Below, in pieces: positions 55,170 through 64,000 of a DNA stretch of 64,000 bases; the stretch's first letter is position 1; each line of letters opens with the position of its first letter. Location: the NCBI RefSeq assembly GCF_014194695.1, contig NZ_JACIAH010000002.1, forward strand, positions 1 to 64,000, in the 5' to 3' direction. A model generated the notes under the pieces. It did no database searches, was not told the DNA's origin, and saw only the letters and a list, made by a program, of their open reading frames with translations. The stretch comes from Rhizobium sp. BK399 (GTDB lineage Bacteria; Pseudomonadota; Alphaproteobacteria; Rhizobiales; Rhizobiaceae). Made by a program: the position numbers and the translations under genes.

Positions 55170-55576
55170 CGTTCGCCGCCGATTCCGTTCTGAGCTTATT
55201 TAAGCGCTTCGCTCATCGAAACCAATCGTCGCGCGGGCTTTATCCCGACAAATCTCCGTCACGATCAGCGCCCACGTATCCATTCGCTGACTAGGATCAG
55301 CCTATTGGCGATTTGACGTTCAATGCGAAGGTTGCCGAAGCCTTTGATGCCCGCCGCTTCCCTGCATCTCTCTCCTTGGCTTGTTTGTAGCGATAGTCGG
55401 AGCAGCGACCGGGATCGTCAGTATGTTGAAAGCGTGGCGCCTTCACGATCGGAAGGTGATCTCTCTCTCTCTCTCTCTCTCTCTCTTAGGCTGCCGAGCG
55501 TCCTCTCGCTTTCTGAGCGGACCACACGGTTTTGTGACAACACCTCTTCCCATCCCTGACGGAAAACACTATATCA
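55170..55576. other. Intergenic gap upstream of ssrA
   Basis: No supported gene. It contains a 27-base TC dinucleotide run at 55460-55486 and must hold the ssrA promoter and the thyA upstream region. Short open frames here have no ribosome binding site or family pattern. Confidence 0.5.
55460..55486. repeat. TC dinucleotide microsatellite
   Basis: About 13 uninterrupted TC units, 90 bases before the first tmRNA stem. Long dinucleotide runs are rare in bacteria and can slip. Confidence 0.9.
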
Positions 55577-55909
55577 CCCATGCCGGTCTTCGGGCCGGCT
55601 ATGGCGATAAATGAGCGGTGTAATAAACCTATTGGACCCGGGGGCGGTACCCGGCGCCTCCACCAAAAACCGGCGGCCCAGCAATGAGATGGCCGGCTTT
55701 TGATGGGGGCGAAACAGGATCGACAAGGGTGTAAAGATCGTCTTTTTGCTCGGCATTGTACCGCCGTTATCGGGCTAAAATTGTAGTTGCAAACGACAAC
55801 TATGCGGAAGCTCGTCTCGCTGCTTAATCGCGGTGTGACACTTCAAATAAAGCCCTAGTGGTTCGCACCTCTAGGCGGGGTCCGAAGGCACCTGGCAACA
55901 GAAGCCTTC
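55577..55909 (+). ncRNA. ssrA: Transfer-messenger RNA, circularly permuted two-piece form
   Basis: The acceptor piece comes first and ends CGCCTCCACCA at 55665; after a short spacer the coding piece starts GGGGGCG at 55705. CGCCTCC and GGGGGCG pair as the tRNA acceptor stem, and GGCGAT (acceptor piece) pairs with ATCGTC (coding piece) as P2. The tag frame 55789-55827 reads ANDNYAEARLAA then TAA. The ends are estimates: a hairpin from 55577 and a GAAGGC/GCCTTC stem to 55909. tmRNA frees stalled ribosomes and tags the product for ClpXP. Confidence 0.93.
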
Positions 55910-56039
55910 ACCTTCTCCCTTGCGCGCAAATCATGTATGGTTTGGTCAAGCATGACTCGGCTCAGGCCTTTTCCAGGGCGTCTTGGCATGCCATACAGCC
56001 TTGGGAAACGAGTCCGAACCTAACGAAAGACAGGAAAGC

Positions 56040-56549
56040 ATGGGGCAGGATCACATCCGTTACGACATTCTGGCACAGGACGCACTGCGTGGCGTCATCC
56101 GCAAGGTATTGTCCGAAGTTGCCGCGACGGGCCGCCTGCCAGGCGAGCATCATTTCTTCATCACCTTCCTTACCGGCGCGCCCGGTGTTCGCATCTCGCA
56201 ACACCTGAAGGCGAAATATCCGGAACAGATGACCATCGTCATCCAGCACCAGTTCTGGGAACTGAAGATCACGGAGACGACGTTCGAGATCGGCCTTTCC
56301 TTCTCTGATGTTCCGGAAAAGCTCTTCATTCCATTCAATGCGATTCGCGGCTTCTACGATCCCTCGGTGAACTTCGAGCTCGAATTCGACGTGCCTCTCG
56401 CCGACAGCGACGAGCTTCCCGCCGCAGAGATTACCGCTTATCCGGTGGCATCCGAGAAGTCGGAGGAAACACCCGCCGCCAAAGCCGACGGCGAGGAAAA
56501 GAAGCCCGGTTCGGTCGTCTCGCTCGACGCCTTCCGAAAGAAGCAGTAA
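56040..56549 (+). CDS. sspB: SspB, ClpXP adaptor for ssrA-tagged proteins (alphaproteobacterial type)
   Basis: A 169-residue adaptor. The N-terminal 130 residues form the SspB fold (IRYDILAQDALRGVIRKVLS, HHFFITFLTGAPGVRIS); a charged linker (EKSEETPAAKADGEEKK) leads to the ClpX-binding tail (SVVSLDAFRKKQ). AGGAAAG precedes the ATG at 56040. It lies 130 bases after ssrA, the RNA whose tag it recognises. Confidence 0.93.
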   Translation: MGQDHIRYDILAQDALRGVIRKVLSEVAATGRLPGEHHFFITFLTGAPGVRISQHLKAKYPEQMTIVIQHQFWELKITETTFEIGLSFSDVPEKLFIPFNAIRGFYDPSVNFELEFDVPLADSDELPAAEITAYPVASEKSEETPAAKADGEEKKPGSVVSLDAFRKKQ

Positions 56550-56555
56550 AACCGA

Positions 56556-56578
56556 GGGAAGCAACTGCTTCCCTTTTT
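56556..56578 (+). terminator. Rho-independent terminator of sspB
   Basis: GGGAAGC, loop AACT, GCTTCCC, then five T, seven bases past the sspB stop. Confidence 0.8.
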
Positions 56579-56599
56579 CAATTCCGATCGAGGCCAGCC

Positions 56600-56794
56600 G
56601 TGACCGCCGAAGTCGTCAATCTCCGTCAGTTCAAAAAGAAGCAGGCCCGCGCCAACAAGGAAAAGCAGGCCGAGCAAAACCGTATTTCCTTCGGCCGTAC
56701 CAAGGTTGAGAAGCAGCTCACCAAGGCGCTCAACGAGAAGGCCGAACGCTCGCATCAGCAGGGCCACATCGAGAAATCCGACGACGACAAATGA
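56600..56794 (+). CDS. DUF4169 family small protein
   Basis: A 64-residue, highly charged, helical protein (VVNLRQFKKKQARANKEKQA, EQNRISFGRTKVEKQLTKAL). This is the DUF4169 pattern, found only in alphaproteobacteria and usually next to sspB. Rich in Lys and Gln; may bind nucleic acid. Function unknown. Confidence 0.82.
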   Translation: MTAEVVNLRQFKKKQARANKEKQAEQNRISFGRTKVEKQLTKALNEKAERSHQQGHIEKSDDDK

Positions 56795-56891
56795 GTATCC
56801 AGGAAAGTAAAAAAGATTCCTGGATCAATCGCTTGAACGGCCGTCCGGATTCAGGACATCACCCGCTTGAATCGAATTACGAAGCCTTGCG

Positions 56892-57113
56892 ATGATCCGC
56901 AAGCACTCGGCCACGCTACACGGACATCGCACCAGCTTCTCGTTGGAAGACGAATTCTGGGCCGAACTGAACATGATCGCCAAGGCGCGTGCCATTCCGC
57001 TCGCAGCCTTGATCTCTGACATTGACGATCAGCGTCAGCCCGAGAGCAACCTATCATCTGCGCTACGTGTCTATGTGCTGCACTGGCTGAAAGCTGAGGG
57101 TGCCGTTAGATAG
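56892..57113 (+). CDS. Ribbon-helix-helix domain protein
   Basis: A 73-residue protein (HSATLHGHRTSFSLEDEFWA, ELNMIAKARAIPLAALISDI) of the small RHH family common in Rhizobiales. The fold is that of Arc/MetJ-type DNA binders, but no target or toxin partner is adjacent. It ends 47 bases from the convergent AsmA-like gene. Confidence 0.8.
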   Translation: MIRKHSATLHGHRTSFSLEDEFWAELNMIAKARAIPLAALISDIDDQRQPESNLSSALRVYVLHWLKAEGAVR

Positions 57114-57159
57114 CACGTGGCAACACCTGCGGTGATCTTCCTCGATGTGGCCGCCGCTA

Positions 57160-60100
57160 CTACTGCGGCATCTGCACACCGGGCAGCCCCGGTACGGTTC
57201 CGAAATTGAGCGAGTTCTCTGGGGGAACGGAAAGCTGCTCCTGTGCACGTCGCGCAGCATCTGCGGCAGCCTTTTCCTCCGCCGCCTTCGCGCGCGCCGC
57301 TGCGTCCGCTTTCGCCTTTGCCTCGGCCTCCGCCTTTGCTTTCGCTTCGGCAGCTTGCCTCTCACGCTCTGCCTGGGCGGCGGCTAGGTCTCTCAAACGC
57401 TGCTCCTCGGCCTGCCGCTGCGCCTCGAAGGCCGCGGCCTTCTGGCGTTCCAGATCATTGAACTTGTAGAGAGCAACTTCGCGGCGCAGTCGCTGCTTTT
57501 CCAGCACGTTCGACTGCAAGCGCTCGACACGCCGGCGTTCACGCTCGAAGGCACGCAAGGACAGGAAGCCGGTGATATCGGTGACGTCCATGGTTCGGCC
57601 AGGCGACGCGAGCAGCCCCGAAAAGTCCAGGCGGATCGCAGGTTCGGCACCTGGAAGCACCTCACTGCCTGGATTGAGCGCAATATTGAGTGATGCGTTG
57701 ATACGCTCTTGCGGCAGGTCGATCTGGCCGTTGCCAACCACCTTCGCCTGATCGGTCGTCACGCTGACGTTCTGAAAGCGCAGCACACCATCTGTAACGT
57801 TGAACGGGATGGCAGTCGGCGGCAGCTTCGCTTCGCCGTTGTTGAGCAAGGTCTCGACGATCGGATGAACCTTGCCGGCATTCAGCTGATCCTGCATCGG
57901 ATCGGTGGCTGCCAGCAATGGCGCCAGCATCCCAAGATTGAGCCCGCGAACGCTCGTTTCACCGAGCCGAAGCTCCCCGGAGCCGTTCAGCGAACCGGCG
58001 ATATCCTTCATGGATTTGCCGGACGCTTCCATGGAGAGCCCCAGTCCGAACTTGCCGCTGGCCACGGGCGCGCCGTCGCGCGGCCACACCACAGCGGCAA
58101 GGTCCGCATTCGCCAGCGCCAGCTTCGTCTGGAAGAAGCCCGTCCCATTGGCATTGGTAAAGAGGAGACTGCCGTCGAGGCTGCCGCCGTCCCAGCCTCC
58201 CTTGATGTTGTTCAATTGTAGTTCGTCGCCCCTGTACGCCACATCGGATGTGAAATCCGAAATCGCGCCCGACCAGCCTGGCCAGAATTGCTTGGCGGAG
58301 AGCTTGAGGCTGACGTCCATGTCCTTGAAGACGGGCAAGCCGAGCCCCCCCGCTGACAGGTTGCCGGTCGCCGCATCCGTCATTGGCCCGTAGATGGCTT
58401 CTCCGAGCCAGGCGGCATCAGCCTTTGAAAGCGCCAATTCGCCAGTTGCCGTCGTCGTCTCGGCCTTGCGGTCTAGGGTCAGCGCGCCGCTGAACTCATT
58501 GTCGGCGGCATGGCCGACAACGTCAGCAAGGGCAATCTTGTCGCCGTCGATCGTCGCGTTTGTCGTCAACTTGAACGGCAGGCCCGTACCCATTTGCGGG
58601 ACAGCGATGCCGTTCATGACAAGGTACGGATCAAGGTCCGCGCTCTCCAGCGAAACCGCAAGCTGCCCGTTCATGAAGGTTTGCGGCCGGACGTCGACCT
58701 TGCCGCCGGCGGTAAACGAGGTGCGGTCGGTGGCAAACGTCAGCTGCGCGTCTGCAGGCTCTGTTCCCTCGGCTTGCACCTTGAGGGTCATACGCCCGTT
58801 GGCGTCGGCTTCAACCGGCAGCGGATCAAGGCCGGCCTGCCCGAACAGGATGGAGGTGACGCTGTTCTCGAGCGTCGCCTCAAGGCTCGTGGTGCCCTTG
58901 CCTGTCAGAGCCAGAAGGTCCGACATTCGGTAGTCGAGATTGACGCGGCTCCCGTTGCTCACGCCGGCCAATGTCAGGGTCAGGCCATCGCCCTCGTCCC
59001 CGCCAAGCGTCAGGGCACCACGCAAAGCAGTATTCGTGTACCAGGCGGCATTGCGCACGAGCCTATCCATGACGGGATGCTGCGGCAGGTGTTGCTTGAG
59101 CATGGTGAAGAAGGAGCCCGGATCGGCTGATTTGAAGGTGATTTCCCCCGAGCCTTTGTAATCGAGCAGCGATCCCTCGGCGCGACCGGTCGCAGTCACC
59201 TCGGCGCCCGCCAGATTCTTGACCGAAAGCTTCTCGACCGCCAAGGCGCCATCGGCAATTGTAAAGCTTGTCTCGACATCGGCCGCTTCGACGCCGAAGG
59301 CCGTGAATTTGTCGGCCTTCAGCTGCGCAGCGATCTTGTGATCAAGCACATTGTCGCCCGCGTCCTGACCGGTAAGCAATCCTGTCAGCGCACGCAGCGC
59401 ATCCAGATCGAGCGCGTCGCCGGCAAGCGCGACATCCAGCGTCGGCGTCTGATTGGCCGCAGCCTGGCGATCCAGCCTGCCCTTGAGCGTCGCCTGCCCG
59501 ACGGCAATCTCCAGGTTGTCGAATGTCTGGCGGTCGTGGGTGAGGCTGACATCGGCGGAAAAACCCGCTTGCCTCAGCTGTCGGATCGCCGGATCCACGG
59601 AACCGGCGAGCCAGGCCGCAAGACCGGTGGGCTGATTGGACGCCACTGTCATCTGCCCCACGAAGGACGCCTGCCCCTGCAGATTGAGCTTGCCTTGGCC
59701 TTCGACCTGTGTGCGACCGGGAAGCGTGCCGACCGCATTGTCGATCGTCCAGCCGCTGCCAGCGGGTTGGACATCGAGCTGAATGTCGCGGATCGTCGTG
59801 TCGCCCGCAACGATGGCCGGCAAGCGAACGCTCGCCTTCCCTGGCACCTGCGGTACCGGCACCTGTGAAACTATCTGGATCAGCGCGTTCAATCGCTGTC
59901 GAGCCGAGAGGCCGGCATCGCGGGTCGTCTTGCCGTTCGCGCCCTGATTACCGATGCGATTGACATCGATCTGCTGGCCGTTTGCGATCAGCAGGAATTG
60001 CGGCTTGCTTCCCGTATCGAGCGTCGCCTCGCCGGTGACGACATAGGGATCGTCTGCCGCCCCAACCTCCAGCCGATATTCCGGTATCCGAACGCTCTCG

Positions 60101-60906
60101 TTGGTAAGCTCGAACTTCCCTTTCAGGCGTGGAGGCAGATCGCCCTTGGCGGTCTTCTTGCCATCCCGGTTCTCAATCGAAGCCGACACCGTTCCCTGAT
60201 AGTTCGGCCGGCGATCGACGAGCTTCAGTTCTCCGTCGAGATCGACCGTCACCGGCTGCTTGTCGGGCTGCAACTGCGTACGCATCCGCAGGATTCCGTT
60301 CTCGTCCGGCTGATTGCTGGCGATCGTGAAGTTGCCGTGCGCGCCATCAAGCGCCGCATCACCTTCGATCCGCCATGGACCGGCAAGCGACTTGGCCGAC
60401 ATTTCGGCATTCAGGCCGGTAACGTGCCGCGAGCGCCCCGACTGGTCGTCGATGAATTGAACATCGCCGCCGCTGACATGGACGTTCTCAAGAACAACCG
60501 TCCTGGCCGGAATTTCAGGCTGGCTGCCGCGTGTCCAGTCGAGCGTGCCGTCCTTCAACAGCCTCAGCTTTACCTTCGGGTTGACCACGCGCATGTCGAA
60601 GATCAACGCCTCGCCGGAGAGGAACGGCGCGAGTTCGGCATCCATCGAAAACTGCTCGACCTGCACGAGGGGCGACCCGTCGAGTTCCTGCCCGACGCGC
60701 ACGTCATGCAGTGTCACCGATGGAAACGGCAGAAGGCGCGCATCCACCGCACCGTGCACGACGACTTTCTTGCCTATGATCCGGCTTGCTTGATCCTCGA
60801 AATTCTTTCGGAAGTCCGTCCAGTCGATAAACAACGGCGCCAGCAGCGCCACGAACAGCGCTACGACAATCACTCCGCCCAAAAAGACGAGGAACCGGCC
60901 TACCAA
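57160..60906 (-). CDS. AsmA family protein with C-terminal coiled coil
   Basis: A 1248-residue envelope protein. It starts with a membrane anchor (FLVFLGGVIVVALFVALLAP) and the AsmA N-terminal pattern (FIDWTDFRKNFEDQASRIIG), followed by about 1000 residues of repeating beta-strand lipid-transport-type (AsmA/TamB-like) domain. The last 150 residues differ: a long Ala/Lys/Glu/Arg helix (AEAKAKAEAEAKAKADAAAR) ending in a Pro/Gly tail. AsmA-like proteins are thought to move phospholipids between membranes. Single gene. Confidence 0.87.
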   Translation of the reverse strand: MVGRFLVFLGGVIVVALFVALLAPLFIDWTDFRKNFEDQASRIIGKKVVVHGAVDARLLPFPSVTLHDVRVGQELDGSPLVQVEQFSMDAELAPFLSGEALIFDMRVVNPKVKLRLLKDGTLDWTRGSQPEIPARTVVLENVHVSGGDVQFIDDQSGRSRHVTGLNAEMSAKSLAGPWRIEGDAALDGAHGNFTIASNQPDENGILRMRTQLQPDKQPVTVDLDGELKLVDRRPNYQGTVSASIENRDGKKTAKGDLPPRLKGKFELTNESVRIPEYRLEVGAADDPYVVTGEATLDTGSKPQFLLIANGQQIDVNRIGNQGANGKTTRDAGLSARQRLNALIQIVSQVPVPQVPGKASVRLPAIVAGDTTIRDIQLDVQPAGSGWTIDNAVGTLPGRTQVEGQGKLNLQGQASFVGQMTVASNQPTGLAAWLAGSVDPAIRQLRQAGFSADVSLTHDRQTFDNLEIAVGQATLKGRLDRQAAANQTPTLDVALAGDALDLDALRALTGLLTGQDAGDNVLDHKIAAQLKADKFTAFGVEAADVETSFTIADGALAVEKLSVKNLAGAEVTATGRAEGSLLDYKGSGEITFKSADPGSFFTMLKQHLPQHPVMDRLVRNAAWYTNTALRGALTLGGDEGDGLTLTLAGVSNGSRVNLDYRMSDLLALTGKGTTSLEATLENSVTSILFGQAGLDPLPVEADANGRMTLKVQAEGTEPADAQLTFATDRTSFTAGGKVDVRPQTFMNGQLAVSLESADLDPYLVMNGIAVPQMGTGLPFKLTTNATIDGDKIALADVVGHAADNEFSGALTLDRKAETTTATGELALSKADAAWLGEAIYGPMTDAATGNLSAGGLGLPVFKDMDVSLKLSAKQFWPGWSGAISDFTSDVAYRGDELQLNNIKGGWDGGSLDGSLLFTNANGTGFFQTKLALANADLAAVVWPRDGAPVASGKFGLGLSMEASGKSMKDIAGSLNGSGELRLGETSVRGLNLGMLAPLLAATDPMQDQLNAGKVHPIVETLLNNGEAKLPPTAIPFNVTDGVLRFQNVSVTTDQAKVVGNGQIDLPQERINASLNIALNPGSEVLPGAEPAIRLDFSGLLASPGRTMDVTDITGFLSLRAFERERRRVERLQSNVLEKQRLRREVALYKFNDLERQKAAAFEAQRQAEEQRLRDLAAAQAERERQAAEAKAKAEAEAKAKADAAARAKAAEEKAAADAARRAQEQLSVPPENSLNFGTVPGLPGVQMPQ

Positions 60907-61089
60907 CTCAACAATTCTCCATTTGGGAATCCATCGCGGACACTAGAGCATCATACCGAAAGCTGTGAAGCCGCTTTCCGGCAACATCGTGCTCTATTTA
61001 CTTGATTCCGAGATGAATTCTCCTCATGCCCGGTTATTTCCCTCTCGGTCGGTCTCGCCTGGTAGACAAGCGCAACAGAGTGTTCGTTT

Positions 61090-62553
61090 TCAGGCAATAT
61101 GGAATATCTTTCCGGGATTGAAGATATCGTCCGGATCGAGCGCTTTCTTGACCTGCCGCATGAGATCGACCGTGCCGCCAAGCTCCTCTTCGAGGAACGC
61201 CATCTTGCCTTGGCCGATGCCGTGTTCGCCGGTGCACGTGCCGTCCATCGCCAAAGCGCGGGCATTGAGCCTGCCGACAAAGGTCTCAGCGACAGCAATA
61301 CCTTCGTCGGTCTTGTCGTCGAACAACAGGAGCACATGGAAATTCCCATCGCCGGCATGTCCGACGATCATCGCCAACAGGCCATGTTCCTCTATATCGG
61401 CCTGCGTCTCGCCGATGCAATCGGCAAGACGGGAAATCGGCACGCAGACATCCGTCGAGAGCGCAGCCATTTCCGGCGCCAGCGCACGCGATGCCCAATA
61501 CGCATCGTGCCTTGCCTTCCAGAGCTTGCTGCGTTCCTCGGCGTTAACGGTCCACGAAAACGCGCCACCCCCGCATTCGGAGGCGATCTCGGCAAACTGT
61601 TCCGATTGCAGAGCAACGGTCTCATCCGTACCATGAAACTCGAGGAAGAGCGTCGGCTTCTCCTCGTAGTTCAGCTTCGAATAGGCATTGCAGGCGCGAA
61701 TTTGCAGCGCATCCAAAAGTTCGATGCGGGCGACGGGAATACCCATCTGGATGGTCATGATCACGGCGTCGCAGGCGGCTCGAATGGTCGGAAAGGCACA
61801 AACGCCACCGCCGATCTTCTGCGGGATGCCCTGCAGCCTCAGCGTCACGGACGTCAACATGCCAAGCGTGCCTTCAGCTCCGACGAACAGCCGGGTCATG
61901 TCGTAGCCGGCGGACGACTTGCGTGCGCGTCGCGCAGTGCGGATTTCCTCGCCATTTGCTGTCACCGCCGTGACCGCGAGCACATTGTCCTTCATCGTGC
62001 CGTAACGCACGGCATTCGTTCCGGAGGCCCGCGTGGAGGTCATGCCACCGATCGAAGCATTTGCTCCGGGATCGATCGGAAAGAACAGACCGGTATCACG
62101 GAGATAAGTGTTCAATTCCTCACGCGTCACACCGGGCTCGACGGTGCAGTCAAGATCCTCAGCATTGACTTCAAGAATCCGATTCATTCGGCTGAAATCG
62201 ATCGATATACCGCCATTCGGCGCATTGACCTGCCCTTCCAGCGACGAGCCGGTGCCGAAGCCAATGACCGGTACCTTATGCTCGGCGCAAATCTTGACTG
62301 CAGCCTTCACATCGTCGGCACTCTCTGCAAAAAGCACGCCGTCTGGCAGCTGAGCCGGGATGTAGGTAGTGGTATGCGCGTGCTGTGCACGGAACGCCTC
62401 GCCGGTCTGGAAGCGCTCACCAAAGCTCTGTTTCAGAATACCAAGAGCGGCGGCGATGCCTGCCTCGTTGCGTGTTCCGGATTTTGCATCCTTGAGCGCC
62501 ATCTCTTTGATCTCCTTCACCTTCACACCCGGAGGCAGGTTGGTATGAGACAA
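61090..62553 (-). CDS. FAD-linked oxidase, D-lactate dehydrogenase (cytochrome)/GlcD type
   Basis: A 487-residue flavoprotein of the vanillyl-alcohol-oxidase fold. FAD segments: VPVIGFGTGSSLEGQVNAPN, DPGANASIGGMTSTRASGTN; C-terminal metal/substrate region IVGHAGDGNFHVLLLFDD and GEHGIGQGKMAFLEEE. These are shared by D-lactate dehydrogenase (cytochrome) and glycolate oxidase GlcD; absence of glcE/glcF nearby favours a D-lactate or D-2-hydroxyacid enzyme. A long open frame on the opposite strand is a shadow. Confidence 0.87.
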   Translation of the reverse strand: MSHTNLPPGVKVKEIKEMALKDAKSGTRNEAGIAAALGILKQSFGERFQTGEAFRAQHAHTTTYIPAQLPDGVLFAESADDVKAAVKICAEHKVPVIGFGTGSSLEGQVNAPNGGISIDFSRMNRILEVNAEDLDCTVEPGVTREELNTYLRDTGLFFPIDPGANASIGGMTSTRASGTNAVRYGTMKDNVLAVTAVTANGEEIRTARRARKSSAGYDMTRLFVGAEGTLGMLTSVTLRLQGIPQKIGGGVCAFPTIRAACDAVIMTIQMGIPVARIELLDALQIRACNAYSKLNYEEKPTLFLEFHGTDETVALQSEQFAEIASECGGGAFSWTVNAEERSKLWKARHDAYWASRALAPEMAALSTDVCVPISRLADCIGETQADIEEHGLLAMIVGHAGDGNFHVLLLFDDKTDEGIAVAETFVGRLNARALAMDGTCTGEHGIGQGKMAFLEEELGGTVDLMRQVKKALDPDDIFNPGKIFHIA

Positions 62554-62608
62554 GAGATGGCGCCTGTCTAGTGCATGATCGGGTAGAACCGTCCCCTATC
62601 GTGCGCCC

Positions 62609-63643
62609 TTAGACCAACGGCGGGTTGAGCCGCGCAAAAGCTTCCTGCCTGCGGTATGGAAAGTGGGGATAAGGCGCGGTAACTTCACTCGCGTTATCGA
62701 GCTTTTCAACCTGCTCCTTCGACAATGACCACCCGACAGCTCCGAGATTCTGCCGCAGCTGCTCCTCGTTGCGCGCGCCGATGATGACACTGGAAACGGT
62801 TGGGCGGCCGATAAGCCAATTGAGGGCGATCTGCGGGACAGTCTTGCCCGTCTCTTCGGAAACCTCGAACAATGCATCGACGATATCGTAGAGCTTCTCG
62901 TCATCGACCGGCGGCCCGTATTCTGCCGTCTGGTGCAGCCGACTGCCCTCCGGCAACGGCTGACCGCGCCTGATCTTGCCGGTGAGACGGCCCCAGGCAA
63001 GCGGGCTCCAGACCAATGCGCCGACGCCCTGATCGGCGGCGAGCGGCATCAGTTCCCATTCGTAGTCACGACCCGCCAGCGAATAATAGACCTGATGTGC
63101 AACATAGCGCGGATAGCCATGCTGCTCGGCAATCCCGAGCGACTTCATCAACTGCCATCCCGCGAAATTCGAGACGCCGACATAGCGGATTTTCCCTGCA
63201 GCAATCAGCCCGTCCAGCGTTGCGAGTACCTCTTCGATGGGTGTCGAAGCATCGAATGCATGGAGTTGCAGCAGGTCGATGTAGTCCGTGCCGAGGCGCT
63301 TCAACGCCTCGTCCGTGGAACGTATGAGTCGCGAGCGCGACGTTCCCCAATCCGCCGGTCCATCGCCCATCGGCAATGCGATCTTGGTTGAGATCAGTAC
63401 AGCGTCGCGCCGACCAGCGATCGCCTGGCCAAGGACCTCTTCGGAGGCACCGGCCGAATAGACGTCGGCCGTATCGAAAAGGTTGACGCCCGCTTCCAAC
63501 AAAATGTCGACCAAGCGTCGGGCTTCGGCTGCGTCGGTATTTCCCCATGCGCCGAAGAGCGGGCCTGAGCCTCCGAATGTTCCCGCGCCGAAGCTCAAAA
63601 CCGGCACCCTGAGGCCTGATGCACCGAGATTTCTGTATTCCAT
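62609..63643 (-). CDS. Aldo/keto reductase
   Basis: A 344-residue NADPH-dependent reductase with tetrad D57, Y62, K87 and H128 (FDTADVYSAG, ISTKIALPMG, LLQLHAFD) and the cofactor segment SSVIIGARNEEQL. It is close in plan to the protein at 15370-16428. It is divergent from a LysR gene across a short palindrome. Substrate unknown. Confidence 0.88.
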   Translation of the reverse strand: MEYRNLGASGLRVPVLSFGAGTFGGSGPLFGAWGNTDAAEARRLVDILLEAGVNLFDTADVYSAGASEEVLGQAIAGRRDAVLISTKIALPMGDGPADWGTSRSRLIRSTDEALKRLGTDYIDLLQLHAFDASTPIEEVLATLDGLIAAGKIRYVGVSNFAGWQLMKSLGIAEQHGYPRYVAHQVYYSLAGRDYEWELMPLAADQGVGALVWSPLAWGRLTGKIRRGQPLPEGSRLHQTAEYGPPVDDEKLYDIVDALFEVSEETGKTVPQIALNWLIGRPTVSSVIIGARNEEQLRQNLGAVGWSLSKEQVEKLDNASEVTAPYPHFPYRRQEAFARLNPPLV

Positions 63644-63683
63644 GATCGGTCTCCTGTGTGGACTTCAGAAGAGATAGACACTG

Positions 63684-63703
63684 AATCTACCGTGATATAG
63701 ATT
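63684..63703. promoter_or_regulatory. Candidate LysR binding site
   Basis: AATCTA and TAGATT are perfect 6-bp inverted arms separated by eight bases, 35 bases before the LysR start and 40 bases before the reductase start. Confidence 0.4.
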
Positions 63704-63738
63704 GCCGGAAGGAAAACTATCCGTGAATTGAAGTCATC

Positions 63739-64000
63739 ATGAGCAGGCAAGACATCAATCGCTCCGGCGAAATGGAAGTCTTCGTGCGCGCCGTCGAACT
63801 CGGCGGCTTCACGGCCGCGGCGCGTGCCTGCCGAATGACTCCGTCTGCAGTAAGCAAGCTCATAGCACGCCTTGAGGCACGCCTTGGTGCTCGCCTCGTC
63901 AACCGTTCGACCCGCAAGTTGCATCTGACGCCTGAAGGATCCGCCTTTTACGATCGCAGCGTTTCCATCCTTGCTGATATCGCAGAGGCGGAACGCTACG
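63739..64000 (+). CDS. LysR family transcriptional regulator, N-terminal part
   Basis: 87 codons up to the window edge. The HTH is complete: FVRAVELGGFTAAARACRMT and PSAVSKLIARLEARLG, followed by LVNRSTRKLHLTPEGSAFYD. The subgroup with this start (MSRQDINRSGEMEVFVRAVE) is frequent in rhizobia. Likely regulator of the divergent aldo/keto reductase. Confidence 0.88.
   Translation, partial: MSRQDINRSGEMEVFVRAVELGGFTAAARACRMTPSAVSKLIARLEARLGARLVNRSTRKLHLTPEGSAFYDRSVSILADIAEAERY

Noticed and set aside
55323..55614. Short open frames of about 78 codons upstream of ssrA
   Set aside because: They run through the TC repeat and into the tmRNA and have no ribosome binding site.
59998..61005. 335-codon plus-strand frame over the AsmA-like gene
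   Set aside because: Antisense to a recognisable AsmA N-terminus; no supporting start site or domain.
61099..62571. 490-codon open frame on the plus strand
   Set aside because: It is the antisense shadow of the FAD-linked oxidase, which has clear motifs on the minus strand.

Overview
The window looks like chromosomal DNA of a rhizobial alphaproteobacterium, most likely Sinorhizobium/Ensifer or a close relative. Evidence: a circularly permuted two-piece tmRNA whose tag reads ANDNYAEARLAA, alphaproteobacterial SspB, BA14K and DUF1236 secreted proteins, GGAAC-N16-CGTT (EcfG/RpoE2-type) promoters, a MocE-type ferredoxin, and the gene order ilvI-ilvH / miaA / serB / degP / hflC-hflK / folA-thyA. 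I saw no insertion sequence, phage, CRISPR array or integrase.

Layout. 1-3.0 kb: the end of a glutathione-dependent formaldehyde dehydrogenase, a Rieske ferredoxin, a ferredoxin reductase and an inositol-dehydrogenase-like enzyme, resembling rhizopine/methylated-inositol catabolism (mocE/F/A). 3.1-8.2 kb: a stress cluster of small secreted or orphan proteins on the minus strand, several behind EcfG-type promoters, next to a divergent GH15 glycosidase; one member, a BA14K protein, is frameshifted. 8.4-20.8 kb: tRNA-Lys, PhzF, Nudix, an EEP hydrolase, an iron-type ABC transporter, an aldo/keto reductase, two aminotransferases (one ilvE) and stress membrane proteins. 20.8-33 kb: ilvC, then a dense run of regulator/target pairs (TetR, AraC/ADH, Ndh, Lrp/racemase, MarR-GNAT fusion, TetR/MFS, HxlR/QorB) and pdxJ. 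33-45 kb: a MerR-LuxR chimera, a RecD-like helicase, an ECF sigma/anti-sigma operon, a cobalt-type nitrile hydratase operon, LysE, an aldo/keto reductase, OYE/LysR, and ilvIH behind a leader-peptide attenuator. 45-64 kb: mostly core genes (HerA-type ATPase, miaA, serB, degP, hflCK, folA, thyA, ssrA, sspB, AsmA-like protein, D-lactate-type dehydrogenase) and an aldo/keto reductase with a divergent LysR cut by the right edge.

How the genes work together. ilvE, ilvC and ilvIH give much of the branched-chain amino acid pathway; the ilvIH leader encodes an Ile/Val/Leu-rich peptide. ssrA (tagging) and sspB (delivery of tagged proteins to ClpXP) are neighbours, and DegP and HflKC add envelope protein quality control. 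The accessory interest lies in regulation: many divergent gene pairs carry clean palindromes between them, one start codon (27662) is preceded by a 13-bp hairpin that buries its ribosome binding site, and the 3-6 kb stress cluster combines EcfG promoters with LuxR-type palindromes.
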